Source: Thinopyrum elongatum (lineage: Eukaryota > Streptophyta > Magnoliopsida > Poales > Poaceae). From it: a stretch of 64,000 nt of DNA. A program made the translations under genes and the position numbers. Location of the stretch: NCBI GenBank assembly GCA_011799875.1, contig CM022299.1, positions 33,004,755-33,068,754 on the forward strand, given 5' to 3'. Below the pieces are notes generated by a model. That model was not told the DNA's origin. It did not search any database and worked only from the letters and a program-made list of their open reading frames with translations. Every line of letters begins with the position of its first letter. The first letter of the stretch is position 1. Positions 11,536 to 22,409 of the stretch are shown piece by piece.

Positions 11536-14500
11536 TGTAACACCCCTGTGTAATAGCCACAGTGATCATCTGCTAATAATGCCAAGTCACTTTCATTTGC
11601 AGTGCCTAGTCACATTGGTTAAAGATTCTATTCAAAATCCTCTCTGAAAACAATTCAAATTCAAAGTGCAAAATAAAGTTGCTCAAAACTTGTGGGAAAA
11701 ATGTTCACCTTATAGCAAATAATCCAAATCTATTTGCTGTTAAGGATCACAACATCATCATCAAGTCTAGATGGGCATAATGCATTTGATCAGAGCCAAA
11801 ACAACACTTAAATGCCCTAATCATTTTTGAATAAATTCAAATGGGTTCCAAAAATGCCCAAACTTTATGTGTGGCAGTGTTGGATATTGCAATACACTGG
11901 TGTGAGCTAGTTTCATAATTTTTGCAAATTCATTTGAAGATTCAAAATAATGCAAAACTCCCTCTAATAAAAGAAAAAGGCTGAAACAGAAAAGAAAAAT
12001 AGAAACAGGCACTGTGCACTGGGCCTAAGTGCACAGTGCCCCGAATCCAGCCCACCGGCCCATCTCCCACTTCTCTCACCTGCGTGTCGCCACCGCCTTG
12101 GACGCGCGCGCGCGCACCAGTGCGGCGCCGACAGCGCATCGGCCACCGACGCCCCGCCGACGGCGAGGGGATAAGGCCGAGGCCGTTCATCCCCCCTGTC
12201 CTCCCCATTCACTTTCCTCCTCTCTCCCTCGCTCGCTTCGCCCCTCTTCTCCCTTAGATCCATCGAGGCCGAGAGCCATCGCCGCCGCGCCTCTGCTCTG
12301 CCGCGGCCTACCGGCGACTGCTCATCTGTCCAGGAGGTCCGCCAGCGGCCGCCACGTTGTCCAGTGCTCCCAGCTGGAACGGGGAGGCCATGTAGCTGCT
12401 GCTCGACGCCGCCCCCTTTGCTTCAGTCGCCGGCGATCTCCTTCGACTCCGGCAACGCCCGCTGCAGCTACTAACCTGTCGCGGGTCTTACTTGACCGCA
12501 CGGTGAGCCACAACTCCTCCCCACTCTCTTTCCTCGCTCCGGCTTGCCCGTAGCCACCGATCCGCGTGAGCCCAAGCCCGTCGCCGCGGAGCTCATCGCC
12601 GACAAGGCTCCGGTGACCAAATGGTCACAGGCATATGTTAGTTAGCTTCACCGCACCGCGTAGAGCACGCCCACCCTTTCATTTCTCTCTATAGTGCATC
12701 GTGCTGCTGTTGTTGTAGCTCGCCCGAGCTTCTCGCCGCCGGCGACGATGCAGCGCCCATTTCCGGCCATCTCAGGCATGGCCACCGCCACCATTCGATG
12801 CGGCCCAGCTCAGGCTTTCGATTGAGCCTAGCCGCGCCTCCTCTCGTGCCCCATAGATGAATCCCGACGCTGTCCCGAGCCGCGCCACCATGTTTTGCCT
12901 CGCCGGCGATGCTCCGGCACCGGCCATCGACGTGGCATACCTGGGGCCCGCCCCTGGGTCACTGCCAGTGGGGTCCCTAGCCCTAGTTGACCACGTTGAC
13001 CGTGGTCAACTGTGCTGACTAGGCGGCCCCAGCCATTGACATGCAGGCCCCACCGCAATTTAGTTTATTAAAATGTTTTCATAATTAAAATTAATTAGTT
13101 TAGCTAATTACTCTATGACAGGTGCGGCCTACTAGCTAATTAGCTCTGTTTAGTTAGTTTTAAAACTCTGTTAACCCTCTGTCAATGACATGTGGGTCCC
13201 ACGACCCACATGTCAGGTTTGACCCTGGTCAGCGAGTCTGTTGACTACTGACATCATCCACACGTCATGATGACATCATATCTCTTTTTCTGGATAATTC
13301 TGTTAATATAAATAATTTCAGAAAATATTTAAATATTTGAAAATTTGTAGAAAATAAACCGTAGCTCAGATCGAAAAACTTTCTACATGAAAGTTGATCC
13401 GAACGACGAGACGAATCTAATCGTGTCATCTGTTTCCATGTCGGAACCCTCTATGTAGGTGAACCCTCATATTTCCTTTCGTTTCCGGTAGATGAATAGT
13501 GCATATACACCAGTTAATAAATCCATTTTAATCCTAAAATAACTAAAATGACTTAAACCAATCTTTAGGCAACCCTGCACTGCATCCTAGGCATAGCATG
13601 CTCTCTGTTGCATTATTGTTGTGTATTTATTTTTTTTCTTCCCCCTCTTCTCTCTCGTTAGACTCCGACGCCGACGTAGTCCCGGAGGCTGACGCAGCTC
13701 CGGAGGTTGACAACGCCCCCGACGACCAGACACTTGCCGCAGAGCTTCCAGGCAAGCCCCCCCCCCCATTTTGAACATTCCGATATTGCCTATTCTCTTT
13801 TCTCTTATGCTTGCATTAGAAGTTACTGCTGCTACTGATATCCTATTTCTGCTGCATAGCCTGTTTATTGTAACCTGCTGTTGTTACCTACCTGCTTATC
13901 CTAAACTGTTTAGTATAGGTTGGGTAGAGACCCATCAGAGACTCCCCCTTTGTCCCGACTGCCCCACTGGATTATTAGAACACCCGATCAACGGGATTGA
14001 AGACCAGGCCCCGGCACCGCACTTCACTTCCCCCTTAGTTGCTCGACACTACTGGGTTACTATCGAGTGCCGAGGGTGATACCTCGTCAGCACTTCTGAT
14101 GATAACCTTGTAGGTTATTTAATCGATCGTGGTCAGTGAGGGTGATTCCTCCTACACCACCCCCGATAACGACGTCGTCGTGCAACTCCTCAAGAGTGGA
14201 CCTCGAGGGTGATTCCTCCTTTGTTCACCTTGACAATAACATCAGGTGGAATTCCATCGAGGGTGATTCCTCAGGGTTCCCCTTGGTGTTAGACACACGG
14301 TTACTATGGTTACTATGACTTTACACTGAACCCTTACTAATGACGGGTCGGCCCTGAGGGGTACCCGCGCGTGCATGTGATGTGAGTGATGTGGAGACAG
14401 GTTGACCTGGAGGGTGCCCGCGAGATAACTACGAGGCATGGCCGGGCATTCTTAGCCCTTGCCGCAATTCCTCGAGACGGGGCGACGGTGTCACATCGAT

Positions 14501-15751
14501 CATGAGTCTCTGCTTGTTACCACGCGCTCCTAATCCACTAACGGTTTGGATATTTTATCCGAGGGGCCTCTGGCCTGATAGCACTAACCATCACGTGGGC
14601 ATAGTATGGGCGTTCTGCGTCGTATACTTCAGCCGAAGCTTAATAGACGTCATGCGACTGAGCGGTGTGCGCTGGGTTGGACTGGTAACGTCTTGCACTT
14701 GTATAAGGGGGGCTAGGTCTGCTCACCGGCCGCGTACTCAACGTGCAGGAGTTCCTGGGGCGAAGGCCCAAGACCCCCGGGTGCATAGGTTAGTCCGGCG
14801 TGCTGACCTCTCTATTAAGTATTCGGTCGGGTTGCGGCGTATCGTTTGGCCAAGGCCGGGCATGACCAAGCAAAGTGTGTCAGGCCGGAGTTAAGCGAGC
14901 GTGGTGGGTAAGTTGGTGCACCCCTGCAGGGAAGAACTAATCTATCGATAGCCTGTCCTACGGTAACGGACACTAGGAGTTGTATCCCGATCGATACAAC
15001 TAGAACTGGTGACTTGAGATGATACTGGATAGTATGGCTCTGGGATTGCTTTCTCGCAGGGAGTCAAGGAAGAATCTCTGGGCGAGGTTGATGACACTAC
15101 TACTACTTTACTTTATGCTAATCTGCACTCTTCTAATGCTGCAAGACCGCTGAAGATGATGAAGATGCTTGTCTTTGATAGGACTAGGCTTTTCCCTCTA
15201 TTCGGGCATTTCTGTAGCCGAGTCCACATATATAGCCTTCCTTTGAAAATGTTGCATATATAGTGTAAATCCTTGCTTGCTGAGTACTTCGGATGAGTAC
15301 TCACATTTGCTTTGCTTTCTTCTTTTCCCATATCATGTTGGTGCATTCAGATGATAGAGTCCCTGAGCCCGTTGCCCCCGCCTACGGCTACTACTACTAC
15401 CCTCTCGGCGAGTACTACTACGAGGAGCCGTCCGACGACCAGGAGTAGGATTCGGAGGGTCCTAGGCAGGAGGCCTACGCCTTTCGATCGTAGCTTTAAT
15501 TTTGCCCCGCCTTTCTAAAGGCCTATCTGTAACTCTGTTATATGTGTACCCAGATATCTGATGCTTCCGCTGATGCTTGTATGCCATCAAACTATGTATT
15601 CGAGCCCTCGAGGCCCTGGCTTGTAATATAAAGCTTGTATGACTTTATTTATGTTTTAGAGTTGTGTTGTGATATCTTCAAGTGAGTCCTTAGGCTTGAT
15701 CATGTGCATTTGCGTGTATGGTTAGTGCACGATTAAGCCGGGGTCGTCACA
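11536..15751 (+). repeat. 5' LTR of the nested Gypsy element
   Basis: 4216 bases, TG...CA. Its 3' 2471 bases (13281-15751) align with 19944-22409. It contains a GC-rich stretch (12030-13060) whose long ORFs on both strands are compositional, and a degenerate minisatellite (14065-14285). I see no gene inside. Confidence 0.85.
14065..14285. repeat. Degenerate minisatellite inside the Gypsy LTR
   Basis: The motif 'gagggtgat(t/a)cctc' recurs four times, starting near 14072, 14138, 14205 and 14259 (spacing about 66, 67 and 54). The same array is present in the 3' LTR at about 20728-20945, so it predates insertion. Confidence 0.7.
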
Positions 15752-15754
15752 GGT

Positions 15755-15770
15755 TGGTATCAGAGCCAAC
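15755..15770 (+). promoter_or_regulatory. Primer binding site, initiator methionine tRNA
   Basis: TGGTATCAGAGCCAAC begins three bases after the 5' LTR end. It is complementary to the 3' end of plant initiator tRNA-Met, the usual primer of many plant Gypsy elements. Confidence 0.9.
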
Positions 15771-16369
15771 TGCCTCTAGGAATCCCCCTTTCCAACTCCT
15801 TGGCCGAAGTTGAGTCTAGTGGTCCAAAACTATTTTACTAACTTGGCTGTGTGGCTTACGGGCCCACGTCGCCAATTGGGTGGTATTAGAATCTTTTATT
15901 CCTCGTCTATACTCTGGGACTCTCATCTCTCTTCTATTTGGGTTAAAATTTTACTAACTCCAACTTTAGGTTCTCGTGATCACATCCACCCGGAGTTCTG
16001 AAATTTTCCCACCCTTTCTTCGAGAATATGGGCCAGGTTCTGCTTATAGGATCCCTTTTATCGAGGGCACCCTGTGTTGTCACTTGCAGAGTCCTCACTC
16101 CATCAGTTCTCTCCGACGTTGATGTAGCCTTTGCTATGTCTTGTTGTGTACTTCCTTACCGCGTGCCTACATGCCGCCTACCATGTCTAGTTTTCAAATT
16201 TGCGCCGTTATGCTGTCCGCGTGTAACCGACACTGTGTATGGATCTGTATGTCTTAAATGACTACTGTTAAGCATCTATTACACTACTTAATTCCGTCGT
16301 GTTACATCATGATTGTTGCTAAAAACTCGCAATAGCTTTTGTTAAACTACTCCTGTTGAATTTAGCAGG
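15771..16369 (+). other. Untranslated leader of the Gypsy element
   Basis: About 600 bases between the primer site and the gag start codon. Two plus-strand ORFs here (15810 and 16028) show no family features and I treat them as chance. Packaging signals would be expected here, but none can be recognised by eye. Confidence 0.6.
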
Positions 16370-17284
16370 ATGGGTGACAATAATCCACCACCGCCTGACT
16401 ATATGGCAGCTATGATGCAACAATTCGAACTCAACCATCAGTTCATGACTGGGATTATGGATCAGTTTCCTCATCCCATTGCCAACCAGTAGCTAGCTTC
16501 AATCACACTGCCAGAGTTTGTGCGACTCAACCCATCGATATTCCGCCACACAGTTAATCCGCTGGATGCCGATGATTGGCTGCGTGACATCTTCTATGAG
16601 ATGGAGTCCGCTGATGTTGCCCCTGCCAGCTATGTCACCTTTGCGACCTACTTCCTGAAGGGACCCGCAGCACAATGGTGGGCCACTCACAGACAGAACC
16701 TACCTCCTAGAACTGTCGTCACCTGGGTGGAATTCAAGGCTGCTTTTTGTGCCCGGTATATTCCGCAAGGAGTTATAGATCGGAAGAAGGCCGAGTTCTG
16801 TAGCCTCATTTAGGGCAACAAGACTGTAGAAGTCTACCAGCGAGAGTTCCTTGATTTGTCTCGCTATGCTAAAGAAGACATCCCCACTGATGCTCGTAGG
16901 CAGGAGAAGTTTCGTGAAGGGCTACACCATGACATTCAGCTAGCCCTGCTCGCCCAAGACTTTCCTGACTTCGCCACCTTGGTGAACAAGGCTATTATGG
17001 TCGAGACTGGTCTGAAGAAGCACAAGGAAGCGACCAGACGCACTCGTGAAGCGGGCTCATCTTCGGGCTCGTCTTCGCAGAAGCGCCGCATCTGGATTCC
17101 ACAAAGCATGTACCGTCCAACAGCTCCAGTGTACAGACCTGCTTATGCTGCACCTCGTCTGCCTCCTCCACCATCGAGGTAGCCTCTTCGAGCTCCACCA
17201 CCTCGAGCTCTTGCACCATGTCCAGACAGTGGACTCTACTTCAAGTGTGGTCAGCCAGGTCACCGTGCCAGAGACTGTTCTTAG
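16370..17284 (+). pseudogene. Gag of the nested Gypsy element, four in-frame stops
   Basis: Starts at ATG 16370 ('MGDNNPPPPDYMAAMMQQF'). The retrotransposon-gag core follows: 'DADDWLRDIFYEME', 'WWATHRQNLPPRTVVTWVEF', 'FCARYIPQGVIDRKKAEF'. A C-terminal zinc knuckle is visible at about 17231-17281 as 'YFKCGQPGHRARDC'; its first cysteine is Tyr, so the CX2CX4HX4C metal site is incomplete. Stops at 16490, 16811, 17180 and 17282 all lie in one frame, and each would be a CAG Gln codon with one C-to-T change. No indel is needed to read the whole gag. It would have formed the particle and bound element RNA; it cannot now be made whole. Confidence 0.9.
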
Positions 17285-17299
17285 AGTCAGAATCAGCTA

Positions 17300-18703
17300 G
17301 TGCCTCTTCCTGCTGGCCGTGGTAATGGCCGTGGAATTCCTCAGCAGTGTAACAACAATGCCAGACCTTCTTATGGTTGTGGGCAGGCCTATCATGTCAA
17401 CATGAGTGAAGACCCAGATCAACCAGCTACTGTGATGGGTACACTTCCTGTTAATTCAGTACCCGCGTCTGTTTTATTTGATTCAGGAGCATCGCATTCA
17501 TTCATGTCAGAACATTTTGCACTCATTCATGACGTTAAATGTGAAACGATGCACCAACCGTTAGCAGTTAACACTCCCGCGAGCCAATGCCAAGCCTCCC
17601 TATGCAGTCCCGAAGTCACAATTGAGATTCACAAGTTGAAGTTCCAGGCATTTCCTATTATTCTGAAATCTTCCAAGATTGATCTTATTCTGGGAATGGA
17701 TTGGTTGAAGGCTCATTACGCCTCAATCAATTGTGCCACTAAAGTTGTACACCTCCTACACACATCCGATGAGATAATGAATTATCATGCTCATATCACT
17801 CAGAACGCCGAGGCTCAGATTTATGCCTTAAATGCGTTAAACGCTTCTCTGCTTGAGGGGATTGAAAACATTCCAGTCGTCTGTGAATTCCAGGATGTTT
17901 TTCCAGAAGAACTTCCAGGAATACCCCCTGCTAGAGCTGTCGAGTTTGTCATCGACTTGAAGCCTGGCACTACCCCTATTGCGAAGCATCCTTATAGCAT
18001 GCCTCCGCATCACCTTCTCGAGCTTAAGGAAGAAATCGACAAGTCACTTAAGAAGGGTTTCATCCGCCCTAGTTCCTCTGCCTGGGGAGCACCTTCTCTC
18101 TTTGTCAAGAAGAAAGATGGTACGAATAGGCTTGTCCAAGATAACCGTCCTATCAACCAGGCAACCTTTCAAAATAAATATCCGCTTCCTCGGATCAATG
18201 ATTTATATGATCAACTTGCTGGATCTTTGGTGTTCTCTAAACTCGACTTGAGGTTGGGTTATCACCAGATCTGTGTCCACGAAGAGGATATTCCGAAGAC
18301 CGCCTTTGTTACTCCTTATGGTTCCTATGAGTACACCGTTATGTCTTTTGGCCTAACTAATGCTCCAGCTACTTTCTCTCGTCTGATGAATTACATCTTC
18401 ATGGATTACCTCGACAAGTTCGTCGTGGTATATCTGGATGATATTTTGGTATATTCAAAGAATAAGGAAGAACATGCTGAACACCTTTGTCTTGTTCTGG
18501 AATGGCTTCGTGAACACCAGTTGTATGCCAAATATTCCAAGTGTGAATTCTGGCTTTCTGAAGTAACCTACCTTGGACATGTGATTTCCAAGGACGGTAT
18601 CACCGTTAACCCGGAGCGTGTTCAGGCTATTCTTGACTGGACTCCTCCGAAGAATGCCAAACAAGTCAGAAGTTTTCTCGGCCTTGCAAGTTATTGTCGT
18701 TGA
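17300..18703 (+). pseudogene. Aspartic protease and reverse transcriptase of the Gypsy element
   Basis: Same frame as gag. Protease active site '[16 protein letters not shown]' near 17470-17515, with '[10 protein letters not shown]' about 65 residues on. The reverse transcriptase starts around 17880: '[20 protein letters not shown]', palm motif A region '[13 protein letters not shown]', motif B '[11 protein letters not shown]', and the catalytic '[11 protein letters not shown]' near 18425-18460. The stretch after 'KKDGTNRL' reads 'VQDNRPIN' where this family usually has C-V/I-D-Y-R-x-L/I-N, so it is altered. The frame ends at TGA 18701-18703, probably from CGA. The 467-residue piece would lack the RNase H that follows. 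Confidence 0.92.
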
Positions 18704-19250
18704 TTCGTCGAAAACTTTTCCAAGATTGCCAAGCCCCTGACTAATCTGCTCCACAAAGGCGTTAAGTTTGAGTGGACAGACAAATGTCAGGAGAGTTTCC
18801 AGACCCTTAAGGACAAGGTAACTTCTGCTCCAGTGCTTGCTCCTCCAGATTCTCGCAAGGACTTTGTGATATATTGTGACGCCTCTCATCAGGGATTAAG
18901 CTGTGTCCTAATGCAAGAATGAAAGGTAATTGCATATGCCTCGCGACAATTGCGTCCGCATGAAGAAACCTATCCAGTGCATGATCTCGAATTCGCTGCT
19001 GTGATCTATGCTTTGAAGCAGTGGCGACACTACCTCCTTGGTAATCGGTGTGAGATTTATACCGATCATCAAAGCTTGAAGTATTTGTTTACTCAGGCGA
19101 ATCTCAATCTCCATCAGCAGTGATGGTTGGAAACAATTACGGACTATGACTGTGGTATTTCTTATACCCCGGGCAAGGCTAATGTGATGGCTGATGCCTT
19201 GAGCCGCAAGTATTATTGCAACAACCTCATGGTTAAGCAAGCTCAACCCC
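18704..19250 (+). pseudogene. RNase H domain of the Gypsy element, stops at 18920 and 19121
   Basis: Continues in the gag-pol frame. RNase H hallmarks in order: 'FVIYCDASHQGLSCVLMQ' (first Asp), '[22 protein letters not shown]' broken after the Glu, '[13 protein letters not shown]' (third Asp), and 'GKANVMADALSRK' (last Asp). TGA at 18920-18922 and at 19121-19123 interrupt it; the second would be CGA before mutation, the first GGA or CGA. It would degrade the RNA strand during cDNA synthesis. Confidence 0.88.
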
Positions 19251-19943
19251 ATCTATATGAAGAACTGCGCAAGTTGAACCTCTATATAGTTCCGCAGGGT
19301 TCTCTTAATAACCTTGTGGTACAGCCAGATCTTGAGAAAGCTGTTAAGGATGCGCAAGCTAAAGATGCCGAAATTGATTTGATGAAGAAAGAGCTTCACC
19401 TTGAGAAGTACAGGGATTTCTCAGTTGCTGAAGATGGAACCTTGTATTTCTGAGACCGCATTGTGGTACCTCACTTCAAGCTTATGACTGACAAAGTCAT
19501 GAAGGAAGCACATGATACACTGCTGTCTATGCATCCGAGTAGCACCAAGATGTATCGTGATCTTCGTCAAAGGTACTAGTGGTCTAAGATGAAGCAGGAT
19601 ATCGCTCGATATGTTGCTGAATGCGATGTTTATCGTTGCGTGAAAGTAGAACATCAGAAGCCTGCTGGAATTCTGCAACCACTCCCTATTCCTCTGTGGA
19701 AATGGGATAAGGTGCAAATGGATTTCATTACTGGTCTTCCCAAGTCTCGGAAGGGTCACGATGCTATTCTTGTCATCGTCGACCAACTTTCTAAAGATGC
19801 ACATTTTCTGCCTGTCAAGGAGACTATCACTGCTAGTCAGTTAGCAGAGTTGTATATCTCCAGAATTGTTTCACTCCACGGCATTCCGAAGGAGATCAGT
19901 TCGGACCGTGGCGGTCTTTTCACCTCCAAGTTCTGGGAAAGTT
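19251..19943 (+). pseudogene. Integrase of the Gypsy element, truncated before the catalytic Glu
   Basis: After a linker, the zinc-binding HHCC module is visible around 19495-19640 (His pair in 'AHDTLLSMHP', Cys pair in 'ECDVYRC'). Then comes the catalytic core with the first Asp in 'KVQMDFITGLPKS' and the second in 'EISSDRGGLFTSKFWESF'. The sequence breaks at about 19943, so the D-D-E glutamate, the C-terminal domain and any chromodomain are gone. Stops: TGA 19451-19453 and TAG 19577-19579. The break joins directly to mid-LTR sequence, which is a deletion and not a normal LTR edge. Confidence 0.9.
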
Positions 19944-22409
19944 TCTCTTTTTCTGGATAATTCTGTTAATATAAATAATTTTAGAAAATATTTAAATCTT
20001 TGAAAATTCGTAGAAAATAAACCGTATCTCGGATCGAAAAACTTTCTACATGAAAGTTGATCAGAACGACGAGACGAATCTGATCGTGTCGTCTGTTTCC
20101 ATGTCGGAACCCTCTACGTAGGTGAACCCACATCTTTCCTTCCGTTTCCGGTAGATGAATAGTGCATATACACCGGTTAATAAAGCCATTTTAATCCTAA
20201 AATAACTAAAATGACTTAAACAAATCTTTAGGCAACCCTGCACTGCATCCTAGGCATAGCATGCTCTATGTTGCATTATTGCTGTGTATTTATTTGTTTC
20301 TTCCCCCTCTTCTCTCTCGTTAGACCCTGACACCGACGTAGTCCTGGAGGCCGACGGAGCTCCGGAGGTTGACTACGCCCCCGACGACCAGACACTTGCC
20401 GCAGAGCTTCCAGGCAAGCACCCCCCATTTTGAACATTCCGATATCGCCTATTCTCTTCTCTCTTATGCTTGCATTAGAAGTTACTGCTGCTACTGATAT
20501 CATATTTTTGCTGCATAGCCTGTTTATTGTAACCTCCTGTTGTTACCTACCTACTGATCCTAAACTATTTAGTATAGGTTGGGTAGAGACCCATCAGAGA
20601 CTCCCCCTTTGTCTCGACTGCCCCGCTAGATTATCAGAAGACCCGATCAACGGGATTGAAGACTAGGCCCCGGCACCGCACTTCCCTTCCCCCTTAGTTG
20701 CTCGACACTACTGGGTTACTATCGAGTGCCGAGGGTGATACCTCGTCAGCACTTCTGATGATAACCTTGTAGGTTAGTTAATTGATCATGGTCAACGAGG
20801 GTGATTCCTCCTACACGACCCCCGATAACGACGTCGTCGTGCAACTCCTCGAGAGTGGACCTCGAGGGTGATTCCTCCTTCGTTCACCTTGACGATAACA
20901 TCGGGTGGAATTCCATCGAGGGTGATTCCTCAGGGTTCCCCTTGGTGTTAGACACATGGTTACTATGGTTACTATGACTTTACACTGAACCATTACTAAA
21001 GACGGGTCGGCCCTGAGGGGTAACCGCGTGTGCATGTGATGCGAGTGATGTGGAGACGGGTTGACCAGGAGGGTGCCCGCGAGATAACAACGAGGCATGG
21101 CCGGGCATTCTTAGCCCTTGCCGCAAGTCCTCGAGATGGGGTGACGGGGTCACATCGATCGTGAGTCTCTGCTCATTACCACGCGCTCCTAATCCACTAA
21201 CGGTTTGGATATTTGATCTGAGGGGCCTCTGGCCTGATAGCACTAACCATCACGTGGGCATAGTATGGGCGTTCTGCGTCGTATACTTCAGCCGAAGCTT
21301 AATAGATGTCATGCGACTGAGCGGCGTGCGCTGGGTTGGACTGTAACGCCCTGCACTTGTATAAGGGGGGCTAGGTCTGCTCACCGGCCGCGTACGCAAC
21401 ATGCAGGAGTTCCCGGGGCGAAGGCCCAAGACCCCCGGGTGCATAGGTTAGTCCGGCGTGCTGACCTCTCTATTAAGTATCCGATCGGATTGCGGCGTAT
21501 CATTTGGCTGAGGCCGGGCATGACCCAGTAAAGTGTGTCCTGCCGAAGTTAAGTGAGCATGGTGGGTAAGTTGGTGCACCCTGCAGGGAAGAACTAATCT
21601 ATCAATAGCATGTCCTATGGTAACGGACACTCAGAGTTGTATCCCGATCGATACAACTAGAACTGGTGACTTGAGATGATACTGGATAGTATGGCTCTGG
21701 GATTACTTTCTCGCAGGAAGTCAAAGAAGGATCTCTAGGTGAGGTTGATGACACTACTACTACTTTACTTTATGCTAATCTGCACTCTTCTAATGCTTCA
21801 AGACCGCTGAAGATGATGAAGATGCTAGTCTTCGATAGGACTAGGCTTTTCCCTCTATTCTGGCATTTCTGCAGCCCAGTCCACATATAAAGCCTTCCTT
21901 TGAAAATGTTGCATATGTAGTGTAGATCCTTGCTTGCTGAGTACTTCGGATGAGTACTCACGTTTGCTTTGCTTTCTTTTTCTACCCATATCCTATTGGT
22001 GCATTCAGATGACGGAGTCCCTGAGTCCGTTGCCCACGCCGACGGCTACTACTACTACCCTCCCGGCGAGTACTACTACGAGGAGCCGTCCGACGACCAG
22101 GAGTAGGATTCGGAGGGTCCTAGGCAGGAGGCCTACGCCTTTTGATCGTAGCTTTTATTTTGCCCCGCCTTTCTAAAGGCCTATTTGTAACTCTATTATA
22201 TGTGTACCCAGATATCTGATGCTTCCGCTGACGCTTGTATGCCATCGAGCTATGTATTTGAGCCCTTGAGGCCCTGGCTTGTAATATAAAGCTTGTATGA
22301 CTTTATTTATGTTTTAGAGTTGTGTTGTGATATCTTCAAGTGAGTCCTTAGGCTTGATCGTGTGCATTTGCGTGTATGGTTAGTGCACGATTAAGCCACG
22401 GTCGTCACA
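19944..22409 (+). repeat. 3' LTR of the Gypsy element, missing its first ~1.75 kb
   Basis: 2466 bases aligning with 13281-15751 of the 5' LTR. It ends GTCGTCACA at 22409 followed by TSD CTTCC. Its 5' edge is fused to integrase. Because the start of the LTR is missing, the polypurine tract is also lost. Confidence 0.88.

Larger units (their letters stand above)
11536..22409 (+). mobile_element. Gypsy LTR retrotransposon with 4.2-kb LTRs and an internal deletion, nested in solo LTR A
   Basis: Exact TSD CTTCC at 11531-11535 and 22410-22414; termini TGTAACACCC...GTCGTCACA. Order: 5' LTR 11536-15751, initiator-Met primer site, leader, gag, protease, reverse transcriptase, RNase H, integrase (truncated), then a 3' LTR lacking about its first 1.75 kb (19944-22409). 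The domain order and reverse-transcriptase sequence suggest a Tekay/Del-type chromovirus, but the diagnostic C-terminal chromodomain would lie in the deleted part, so that is inference. The coding frame from 16370 to 19943 has nine stops and no frameshift. Confidence 0.9.

Noticed and set aside
12029..12553. Long plus-strand ORF (174 codons) and opposing minus ORFs
   Set aside because: It lies in a GC-rich part of the Gypsy 5' LTR; it is open on both strands through composition, Arg/Pro/Ser-rich, with no domain.
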